Below, one piece after another: positions 22,977 through 32,324 of a stretch of DNA of 64,000 nucleotides (positions are counted from its first letter, which is position 1; each line of letters starts with the position of its first letter). Source of the stretch: Magnaporthiopsis rhizophila. Its lineage: Eukaryota > Ascomycota > Sordariomycetes > Magnaporthales > Magnaporthaceae. A program made the position numbers and the translations under genes. Below the pieces are notes generated by a model that did not search any database, was not told the DNA's origin, and was given only the letters and a program-made list of their open reading frames with translations. The stretch is from the NCBI GenBank assembly GCA_003049465.1, contig PYSS01000005.1:386087-450086 (forward strand), in the 5' to 3' direction.

Positions 22977-25154
22977 ATGGCCGACTCGAGCTCGCACGCG
23001 CCGCCCACTGAGCAGGTGGAAAACCTCCACCTCGATGAGGTCACCGGTGAGAAGGTGCGCACAACACGCGACGCGGCTTTCCTCCTGCTCTTGCTGCTGT
23101 CCATGCGCATGCACTTCCCTTCTTATCCCCCTGCCTAACATGCTGCTTGTCACTGGAATAGGTCTCCAAGACGGAGCTGAAGAGGCGGCAGAAGGCCCGC
23201 CAGAAGGCCGAGGAGAAGGCCAAGAAGGCCGCGGCGGCGCCGCCCAAGCCCGTCATCGCCAAGAAGGCTGCCGCTGCCGACGAGCAGGAGCTCAACCCGA
23301 ACCAGTACTTTGAGATGCGCAGCCGCGAGACCAAGGCCATGCTCGACGACCCGTCCGGCCCCAACCCCTACCCGCACAAGTTCCTTGTCGACTACGACGA
23401 CTCCAAGTTCGAGGCCGAGTTTGGCCACCTCAAGTCGGGCGATGTCGACAAGACCAAGGAGATCAGGATAGCCGGCCGCATCTTCACCAAGCGCTCGGCC
23501 GGCACCAAGCTGATCTTCTACGACATCAAGACGGGCGCCGACACGGTGAGCACGGGCACCAAGATGCAGATCATGTGCCAGGCCCAATATGTCAAGGAGG
23601 GCGCCGTCTCTTTTGACCAGCAGCACGAGCACCTGGGCAGGGGAGACATAATCGGCATTGTGGGCTACCCTGGCAGGACCGCGCCCAAGGCAAAGCTGGA
23701 GAAGGGCGAGGAGGGAGAGCTGTCGCTGTTCGCGACCGAGGTCGTGCAACTGGCGCCCTCGCTGCACCTGCTCCCCAACGAGCGCTCCGGCTTCACAGAC
23801 AGCGAAAAGCGCTTCCGGATGCGCTACCTTGACCTCATGTTCAATGACCGGTCGCGCAAGGTCATGTGGCAGCGCAGTAGGATCATCAAGTACATCCGCG
23901 ACTTCTTCCACGAGCGCCGCTTCGTCGAGGTCGAGACCCCCATGATGACGGCCATTGCCGGAGGCGCCACTGCGCTGCCCTTCATCACCCACCACAACGA
24001 CTACGACATCGACATGTTCATGCGTATCGCCCCCGAGCTGTATCTCAAGATGCTCATTGTCGGTGGCTTCAGCAAGGTCTTTGAGATCGGCAAGAACTTC
24101 CGCAACGAGGGCGTCGACTTGACGCACAACCCCGAGTTCACCACCATCGAGACGTACGCGGCCTACTACGACATGTACGACGTCATGGACTACACCGAGG
24201 AGCTGGTCTCGGGCCTGGTCAAGGAGCTCACAGGCGGCTACAAGACTATGTACACGCTGCAGACGGGCGAGAAGCTCGAGGTCAACTGGGAGCGGCCCTG
24301 GAAACGTGTCAAGATCATGCCGGAGCTGGAGAAGCTGACGGGCAAGAAGTTCCCGCCCTACGACCAGCTCCACACTGACGAGACCAACGCCTTCCTGCAG
24401 GCGCTGCTCAAGGAGAAGAACATCGAGTGCACACCGCCCCTAACCAACGCCCGCATGCTCGACAAGCTGATTGGCGAGTACCTCGAGGAGACGTGCATCA
24501 ACCCGACGTTCCTGATGGAGCACCCGCAGATGATGTCGCCGCTTGCCAAGTACCACCGCACCGAGAAGGGCATCTGCGAGCGCTTCGAGGGTTTTGTCTG
24601 CAAGAAGGAGATCTGCAACGCCTACACCGAGTTGAACAATCCTTTTGACCAGAGGATGAGGTTTGAGGAGGTGAGTGACTGGCACCTCCGCCGCTCTAGA
24701 TTTGGCATTTCTCTAACAACCCCACAGCAAGCACGCCAGAAGGCCCAGGGAGATGACGAGGCGCAGATGATCGATGAGAATTTCCTTCGCTCGCTCGAGT
24801 ACGGCCTACCGCCGACGGGAGGATGGGTGAGTCCGAATCAAAGCCAGCTTTTGTTTGACGGGGAGGGTGAGAATGAGGGGATGGGAAACTGACAAAAGCT
24901 ATGTGCCGTAGGGTCTCGGCATCGACCGCTTGACCATGTTCCTGACGGACAATCACAGCATCAGGGAGGTGCTGGGCTTCCCATTCATGAAGGATGAGAA
25001 GAACGGCCCCCCTGAGAAGTTTGCCGCCGAGCTGACCAATGTCGAGCCCCTTCCGGAGGAGGGTATCGGTAAGTCGCTGCACATAAACAGCAGCTATCCA
25101 ACGGTCACCGAGTCAACGCTAACACTCTAGTAATCCTTTGTAGCTCACAAGTAA
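22977..25154 (+). CDS. KRS1: Lysyl-tRNA synthetase, cytosolic, class II
   Basis: Model: exons 22977-23054, 23162-24670, 24728-24826, 24912-25068, 25144-25154; 617 residues. The enzyme charges tRNA-Lys with lysine using ATP. A eukaryote-specific basic N-terminal helix (KTELKRRQKARQKAEEKAKK) precedes the OB-fold anticodon-binding domain (about residues 125-235). The class II core follows, with motif 1 around VEVETPMM, motif 2 FEIGKNFRNEG...NPEFTTIE, and motif 3 GLGIDRLTMFLTDN just after the fourth exon junction. The last exon encodes only the end of Ala plus His-Lys-stop. An upstream acceptor 13 nt earlier would instead read through the following A21 tract and add a poly-lysine tail, so the shorter end is chosen. 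No mitochondrial targeting signal is apparent. Confidence 0.96.
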
Positions 25155-25658
25155 GCGAAACACGTTCGAAAAAAAAAAAAAAAAAAAAATAGAACAAGTG
25201 TGGAGTTTTTGTGACGAGCATCTACGTCGTAAAGCGATGAGACGATTTCACCTGTAAAGTCGAGGGTAAAGATGCACTTTTATAGCTTGTTAGAAGCAGA
25301 ACAAGAATAAGCGTATCATGTATAATGTTGCGAGCCTGTTTGACCGTGCTTGCAGCAGCTGTCGAGCGCAACGCGTGGTTTCGTTGCCCGCCCACCGATA
25401 GCGGGAGGGGAAAGAATAAGATTAAGATTCTTCGCACCAGGAGGCACCCCCAGTGGTATGTATGAATGGAGATTCTAAACTCGCACTATGTACAAACTCC
25501 CAATTTGCTCTTGGCACCAGGGTATAGACCGAAATCCTTCTAGTTTACAATCACAAAATCTCTATTATAACCGCTGCTGCATCTCCAGCAGCAGCCACCA
25601 TTCATGTACCGCAAGTCCTGACTTTCATCTTTTACAGTCAGCAAACGTCGCCTCGTGC
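25155..25658. other. Convergent 3' flanks of KRS1 and COX15, 0.5 kb
   Basis: An A21 tract (25169-25189) lies 15 nt past the KRS1 stop. The rest is AT-richer 3' untranslated sequence shared by the two convergent genes. No gene seen. Confidence 0.5.
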
Positions 25659-27242
25659 TCAAAACCGCTTCGGAGGCAGAGGGACAGCAGCGGAAGCGCC
25701 CTTGGAGGCCTGCAGGAGAAGCCTCTGGACCAGAGCGGCGGTGGAGCTCGACACGCGCAGGCGGTGCAGCAGCACCAGGGAGCCGGTCAGCAGGGCCAGG
25801 GCGCCGGCCTGGTGGGTGGCAGCGAGGTGGGTGGGAACCATGTAGATGAGGGTGCCGATGCCGAGGACGACCTGCGCGACGGCCAGGTGCAGGACACCCA
25901 TGGCGCCCTTGCGGACGGAGGACGGCGCCGCGGCGGCGACGCGGGCGGAGCGCGAGTAGGCGAACAGGGCGACGACGGCGCAAAACGTGGCGACGGCCAG
26001 GACGCGGTGGTCGAGCTGGACGAGGCTCGGGTTCTCGAGGGCGTTGCGCCACCACAGGTCCGAGCCGTCGTCGCGGCGGCTGTAGAAGCGGTCGAACAGT
26101 TCGTTCCAGGGCGGGGTCAGGCCGTTGCCCATCATGGGAAACTCGTTGTATATGAGGCCCGCGTCGAGCCCCGCGACCAGGGCGCCCGACATGGCCGTGA
26201 CGAAGACGAGGGCGGCCACGGCGTGGGCGGCGCGCGAGAAGGGCCGCAGGGCCGGGCAGCGCAGCTGCTCGATCAGGCGGGCGGCGGCGGCCGGGTCGGC
26301 AACAAAGCGGCGGGTGCGCAGCGCCGACAGGCCCGAGAGCAGCATCCACGAGTAGCAGACGAAGGCGGTGCCCAGGTGGGCGGCCAGGCGGTACTGCGAG
26401 ACGCGCGGGTGGGAGCCCGGGGCGAACAGGTCGTCGCGCAGGCCCGACTTCACCATCCACCAGCCGATGAAGCCCTGGAACCCGATGAGGGCGCTGATGC
26501 CCGCCAGGTTCAGGGCCATGCGGCCCGTGACGCGGCGGCGGGCGACAAAGTATACCGACGGCAGCACAAAGGTCAGGCCGACGACGCGGCCCCAGAGCCG
26601 GTGCGTCCACTCCATGTAGTAGATCTTTTTGAACTCGTCGAGCGTCATGCGAGAGTTGAGCACCGCGAACTCGGGCGAGGCCCGGTACTTTGCGAACTCG
26701 GACTCCCAGTCGTCGTCGCTGCGCGGCGGCAGCGAGCCCGTCACGGGCCGCCACTCGGTGATGCTCAGACTGCAGAAGCGGAGGTTAGCCGCTTTGGAGA
26801 TCAGCGTAACGACGCGCAAGGGACCAAGGGGCCTCGCTCACCCGGACTCGGTAAGCCGTGTCAGGCCGCCAAAGACGACGATGCCGAACACGCTGACGGC
26901 GCTTCCGATGAGCCAGATACCCACGACTTTCGAGTTGGTCTCGGGGAACGAGCTGGCGCCGCTCCCCGAGGCCGAAGCAGCCGTCGTCGCCCCGGGCGCG
27001 GCGCTGCTAAAGGCATTGCTCCGGCCCAGAGACCAACCGGCTCGGAGCGCCGTCCGCGGCGCCGTGGCGGAGGCTGTTGTCCTCGCCGAGGCAAAGCTCC
27101 GCGCCAGGGCTGCTGCGGGCCGCACGAGGCGCGCCGACGGCGGCGGCAACGGCCTTTGCTGGCGGAGACATTGGCGGCAGACAAAGGACGGGGCCGATAA
27201 CCTGGCCAGCACGCGAGACGTGCCGCTGTGTATAAAGGACAT
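25659..27242 (-). CDS. COX15: Haem A synthase COX15, mitochondrial
   Basis: Model: exons 27242-26842 and 26769-25659, intron 26841-26770; 503 residues. It oxidises the C8 methyl of haem O to the formyl group of haem A for cytochrome c oxidase, in the inner mitochondrial membrane. The N-terminus (about 100 residues) is Arg/Ser/Ala-rich without acids, a mitochondrial presequence. The membrane core carries the family landmarks in order: FGGLTRLTESG followed after the intron by LSITEWRPVTG, EFKKIYYMEWTHRLWGR (haem His), a second His in RLAAHLGTAF, NEFPMMGNG, LDHRVLAV and THLAATHQAGAL. The intron falls exactly within the ESG-LS motif with clean phase. It converges with KRS1. Confidence 0.96.
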
Positions 27243-28116
27243 GGCCGCGACGGTTGGGCAGGTCCCGGCGGCACGAGGAGAGGGTTGCGTGATGGAGCTA
27301 GAGCTAGGGCTAGAGAGCTTTCAGAGAAGCTAAAAAGCTCACGAATTGCGGCGACGCAATTGGCCCGGCGCTAGGTGGTGATAGGCCGCTGAGTGACGTG
27401 ATAGCGGGCGGAGCTACAACCGGCGGACAAAGTATTCAACGAACGTTTACACACTTGATTTTATTTCGATTTTTACGAAAAGTCGGCAACCGAAAAAATA
27501 AGGGCTGTTAATTGCGTATGAAATTTTATTAGTGTATTATATATTGCGTTTCTCCGCGGATATACGCCCCGAAGCCCGTAAGGCAAGCGGGGCGATTTGA
27601 AAATCCGTCGATACTTTGATTCCCCCCCACTGTACACCAGGCACACACCGGAACGGGCAAGTAGGTAGGTAGTGAGGGGCATTCCGCTCTTTGAAAGCGT
27701 CCGCCTCACCACTAACTTTGTTTCGCGGGAGACAGAGCCGGAGGACACGTTGAAACTGCAACACTTTGTTTCCAACCCACTCGAGGATAATACATGTGCC
27801 GGTTCCAAGAGCCTCGAGATGGCTGTGTATGCGCCTAATTTTCTCCCAATGCCGGGGCGAACTCCGAGGCGAACCGTTAGGACTTGCCATTGGATGGCCG
27901 TTGCAGCTGTGTGCACGTAGTGAGGGAGTCGGAGCTGCGTGGCAACCAACCACCTTAGGGGTTGGGTAGCCACGGGGCACGGGAGCACACTGCTGCTCAA
28001 GAAAGCCTTGCCCAAGTATACAAACCGCCTAACCGAGCCAGCCCCCCTCCCATCGCCGCTTTTGCCGTACAGTAGGCAAATTTCTCCCGAGGTCCGCGGC
28101 CTCGCCAGAACCGACA
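27243..28116. other. Divergent spacer, core/accessory boundary, 0.9 kb
   Basis: It separates COX15 (minus) from the ubiquitin-like/zinc-finger gene (plus). It contains an AT-rich patch (about 27440-27545) followed by a GC hairpin at 27566-27594. No gene recognised. Confidence 0.45.
27566..27594. repeat. GC-rich inverted repeat
   Basis: Arms CGCCCCG and CGGGGCG enclose a 15-nt loop, directly after an AT-rich patch. It could be a transposon-end relic or a chance hairpin; there is no flanking duplication I can see. Confidence 0.45.
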
Positions 28117-30219
28117 ATGTCTACCGCCCTAACATTTGGCAGCGTCGGCGACATCATTGCTATTTGCCGGATCGCGGTGGAGCTTGGAAGCGCCCTGAAG
28201 GGGGCCGCCGCCGAATACCTCGAGCTCCGTGAAGAGCTCGACGGCTTTTCCCGGGTTCTGCTACACGTTTGTGACCACAAAAACTGCCTTTTTGAACGAT
28301 TTGTACAGGTGTTACTAACGTGGCAGGGCCCGCATTCAAATCCCAGGTCGTCGCGACGTACAAACCGCGCAGCCAAGCCCCGGCGAGCCTAATATGCCTC
28401 GAACGCGATATCGGAACTGCCGTTCATGAATGCGGTAGTTTCATACAAGTTACGCTGGATAGGGTCGTCCGCAGGTACAGCGAGAGCCTGAACCAAGGAG
28501 GGTCAGGCAATAAAGTCAAAGACGCATACAAAAAAATCGAGTTCACTCTCAGGGAAAAGAACGACTTGACGAAGTTGCGGAGGAAGCTTTCCGAAACGAC
28601 AGCCAAGCTATCAATGCTATCTAGCCTTGCCACCAGGCAGCTGGCTGTACTGGATACGACGGCGATACTAGACCGCATCGACCATACAAGCCGGGAGATA
28701 GCCCTCCGGCAGGACCAGACCCAAGAGCGTTTGCAAAATCTCGTGGAATCCTCGCAGAGCGCCTGCGCAGCCCTTGGAGTAATCAGGGCACTCCTGGAGC
28801 AGCTGGTCCAAGGGATGGCTGGCCTCCCGGCGTTGTTGTTTGGGTTGATAGCTCTGAACAGTTTAAGGTTGGACCCGACGAAGGGTCTTCCGGCGCATAT
28901 AGAAGATGCGATGGGGAATGTCCTGGAACTACCTCTAGATTGGATTTTCGAATGGCAGGTAAGGCAGCCCTATGAGGAATTTAAACCGTGCTTAGTACTT
29001 TTATCGTGCTGACACTTCATCATGGTCAACCACAGGACTTTGACTATATGCTGCAAAGGCATTTCGAAAAGCGGGACTTGAAGGGCAAAGAGAAAGTCCG
29101 GAAAAAGCAGTACGCGCTGGAAGATCACTGTTCTGGGATGGACTTGGACCGGTCGCGGCCGCTGGCACAGTGGCTCCGCCGGGGCATGAAGGTCAACATG
29201 AGCATGGTTTTTATGGTTACAAAGCAGGAGTTGACCAGAAGCCGATGCCCCCGGTGCCACACGGGAGTAGTCGCGACGGAAGGGAGGGCTGTCCAGTGGT
29301 GAGTAAGCCTCTTTTTACAAGGCATCGTAGGGGATTCTTTCCCCTTTATTCTTTTTTTTTTTGTGATATCCAGCTTACCGCTTACGCCTTTCCGCGCCTG
29401 ATACAGCGAGACTGCTCAATGCGGGATGTGGTTTCGGGTCTCGGAAAGCCAATACGCTGAAGAGAAAGACGACCAGGATGACGACCAAGACCCCAGCAGC
29501 ATGGGAGCAGTTTCCTGGGGCGGGGATGTACCAGGGGAAACGACACATGGAGCCGCCTCGAGAAAGATTCACGGGACCGACTGCAAGCCTGCGGACTTCC
29601 AGCGCGTCCGGCTGCTGACCGTCCTGGATGCAGCGAGGCCGCCAAACTTGGTGCCTGCCGGCGCCCAGTCGCTCCCCAACGCGACCGGCACTACCTACGT
29701 CACAGCCGAGCAGGCCGCTGCTGGCAGCTGCCCAGGGGAGGTCGCTTTGGAGCCGCTCAGCAACGACGAGGTGATGCCGCACTGGCTCGGCTCCATACCC
29801 GCCCTCGAGCTGCCCAGCCTCTTTGGGCGGCTGCTCCAAGACGCCGAGCGGCGGGCAAGGGGAGCAAAATATTTGAAGTGCAACTTTTGCGATAAGCGCC
29901 TCACGTGCCTAGCCTCGTTGACAATACACTTATATAGCCACATTGGCGTGAAGCGTGAGTGGTGACCTTGCCTCGGCGTCCTATATCCGTGCCCGTGCCC
30001 TCACCGCCCCTTTGGCTTGCTTTGGGGTTCTCGGTTGCCGACCCCATCAAGTCCAGTTGAGAGATGCTAAAGTGGGCTTTCCAAAATATAGACTTCCAAT
30101 GCGAGGTTAAAGGCTGTGACCGCCTCTTCATGGTGGCGTCCAACCATCGGCGGCATCTCGAGATGCATAGAAGCGACGCGCTGTCAGAGGCTGGCTATCA
30201 GGATCACCAGCCCGGTTAA
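28117..30219 (+). CDS. Fungal STAND N-terminal domain, ubiquitin-like domain and C2H2 zinc fingers
   Basis: Model: exons 28117-28270, 28327-28958, 29036-29298, 29407-29954, 30092-30219; 574 residues, all phases agree. The start (MSTALTFGSVGDIIAICRIA) and helical region to about residue 200 match the fungal N-terminal domain found on STAND/NLR and related proteins. A ubiquitin-like domain follows (about 230-330: VLELPLDWIFEWQ then DFDYMLQRHF). Its C-terminal zinc-ribbon-like cysteines are CPRC and, across the third intron, CETAQCGMWF. A Gly/Ala-rich linker leads to two C2H2 fingers: CNFC...HLYSH and CEVKGC...HRRHLEMH, the second completed by the last exon. Exon 1's donor (GTGACC) is the least certain junction. 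The combination suggests a regulator or adaptor in the neighbouring cell-death island; this is inference. Confidence 0.75.
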
Positions 30220-30944
30220 TCCCTTCGATGCGAGCACCTGCACCCGATGCCCTCGATTTCTCACCCTTACAGCCCCCTCCGCGCGGTACGCAAGCTGTGA
30301 AGACACTCGACGCCAGTAATCCATAGTTTTTTTTTTCCCCGACCCCACGGGCAGTCATGAGCGACAATTACGTCACTCCCCTTCATATCATTCGCTGTCG
30401 TTAAATTTACACCTCATTTTTTTCCTTTCCGACACCCGACGTTCCGCTTGACACGGACACCGCAAGCCTCCTCACCTCGTTCCCAGCGAGCCTCATGCCC
30501 GCCATGTAGACGAGAGGATTGCACGGTTCGGACCTAGGTGATCGGCAGATGCTGTCTCAGCACCGGCCCCTCCAACCCCAGCTTGGTACCCGAATCCTAA
30601 CGAACGAGGAGGAGAGGGATGAACATGAAAGGTGTTCGGTAAACGCGGGGCCATAGCAATATCATACAGCTTCAACACAAGCGCATAAATAACTGGTCTA
30701 CCATTTTGGTCAATTCATAAGCGTTTCCCATCGGAACCCCATGTTTAGGATCAGTGAAGGGGAAGCGTTTGCGAAGCAGCAGTTTGAAGCTGGAAGCTTT
30801 AGGAAGGCCGAGAGAGACTTCGTCGGCAAAGAGATTAAAGGCGACACACATGCTCCTCCCGGAGTCATCCTCGACATTGAATTCACTCACGGCTCTGTAC
30901 CATATCAAAAGTGTGGCCATGGCACGACTTATACGTGGGCAGGA
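30220..30944. other. Intergenic region, 0.7 kb
   Basis: Convergent 3' flanks of the zinc-finger gene and the gasdermin-like pseudogene. A frame at 30672-30920 (-) is open but has no family signal and lies just downstream of the gasdermin-like stop. It is not called. Confidence 0.4.
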
Positions 30945-31790
30945 CTACACAAACGAGACACAGAAATGGTCGCCCCCAGCGACCTCTACCTGATATTGTG
31001 CCGGCTCGTCCTGGTCAGCCTCCAGCACTTCCTCCGTCACAGGCATCAGCTCCATCTCCTCCCCGCCGCCCTCTCCGTCGCCCTCTCCAGTCATAAACGC
31101 GTCACGGCTGGAAAACACCTTCGCTTGCGGACACTCATTGTCATCTCCCCCTCGGCCGGATCGCATAGAGCTGATATGCAAAAACGATCCCCGGCGCCGT
31201 TTCATACGAGTCCGTCCTGACCCCACTCGCAGCACCGGAGACGCCCCAACCGACTTCGCCGGGCACTAGCCCTACCGGCAAAGCGGCCGAGGCCGATGCG
31301 TCGGCAGAATAGTCGGATTCTGCCACGCGGGTGACGGCGAACGATGACGTTGTGACGCGCAGACCGGACGCTACGTACACGGGCCGGGTGCCGAAGAGTG
31401 ACGACTCGATGTGGTTGCGCACCTTGGGCATCCGGACAATGGCGCGGAGCATGTCGCCGGTGAACGGGGTCTTGAAGGTGCGGACTTGGTGGTCGACTTC
31501 GCCGTATTGGATGGCGTTTCGTCGGCGTTTGGTGAGGCTCGTCGAGACTGAGCGGAGGCCGGCGAATCTGGCAAGGAGGTTGAACCCGACGGAATTCTTC
31601 CATCTCGTTCGCGTGTATGTGTTTTGCGCTCGACTAGTCTGTCCTCCTCGGGAAGGGGGATGGGTGGAACCTCGGAGCCCGGAACGGCAAGGACGTTGGT
31701 TGGGTCCTTGGGGTGAACGATGACCATCCCCAGGGAGAGTTTGCCCTCAGGCTTGAAGGTGAAATCGGGTGGGAGAAACCAGGTCGGCAT
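30945..31790 (-). pseudogene. Gasdermin-like pore-forming protein (HET-Q1/RCD-1 type), frame-broken
   Basis: A coding region of about 846 nt, near the size reported for fungal gasdermins. It starts at the ATG at 31790 (MPTWFLPPDFTF) and ends at the stop at 30945. It is read in three successive frames: 31790 to about 31610, about 31610 to about 31160, and about 31160 to 30945. No GT-AG pair explains either shift, so two frameshifts are inferred. The middle segment has the beta-rich pattern VYVASGLRV...ETAPGIVFAYQLYAI, which lines up by eye with the last strands of the mammalian gasdermin N-domain. The end is acidic (EVLEADQDE). In Podospora, HET-Q1 is activated by loss of a short C-terminal piece cut by the subtilisin HET-Q2; the neighbour upstream here is a subtilisin gene. 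Family call rests on pattern and context, not a search. As written the protein cannot be made full length. Confidence 0.6.
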
Positions 31791-32324
31791 TTCTATGTAG
31801 TTGCGGGCGAAGATTATAGCTAGTGCGCGAAATGGGACGCCGTTATCAAAGCTGGCGGGTCTAGGAAGAATATGATAGTTGAACAGGGTAAGTGCCAACC
31901 TAAGACAGCAAAGGATCAATATCCCACATCGAGGACTCATTTTGAGGGGTCGTCCAGTAGTGCACAGCCGCGGCGGGGTCGTGACGGATCAGCCTTGAGC
32001 AGGTAAGGTATAGGGTGTGTTGCAGTTGCATGCAATAGGCGGACGACCTGTGTGTACTGCCCGCGCACGGTTCCCATGCCATGCGGACTACCCGCCCCCG
32101 ATCCGATGGACGAAGGTGCCGAACCTCTACCAGTACCCTGAGCTCGACGATAAGACTTGTCTTCAAAAGGGGCCCTATGTCGGCGCACAAGAATGGGGGG
32201 TTACCTGGCAGGCCCTGCTACTACAACGGCGCGGTACCGTCAAACCGGCGAACCGGTACAGGAGTGTGCAAACCATTGGCAACCTCGAGCAATGCCGTCT
32301 CCAGTTCAGCATTGCCCCGCCGAC

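Noticed and set aside
23150..24373. Long minus-strand frame opposite KRS1
   Set aside because: It mirrors KRS1 codons, is Leu/Val/Gly-rich low complexity, and KRS1 is certain.
25488..27200. Long plus-strand frame opposite COX15
   Set aside because: Gly/Ala/Arg shadow; COX15 is certain on the other strand.
28320..28365. tRNA T-arm-like GCATTCAAATCCC
   Set aside because: It lies in the coding exon of the ubiquitin-like/zinc-finger gene and no cloverleaf can be built around it.
30672..30920. 82-residue minus-strand frame downstream of the gasdermin-like gene
   Set aside because: Reads plausibly but has no recognised motif and lies in the 3' flank; not enough support.
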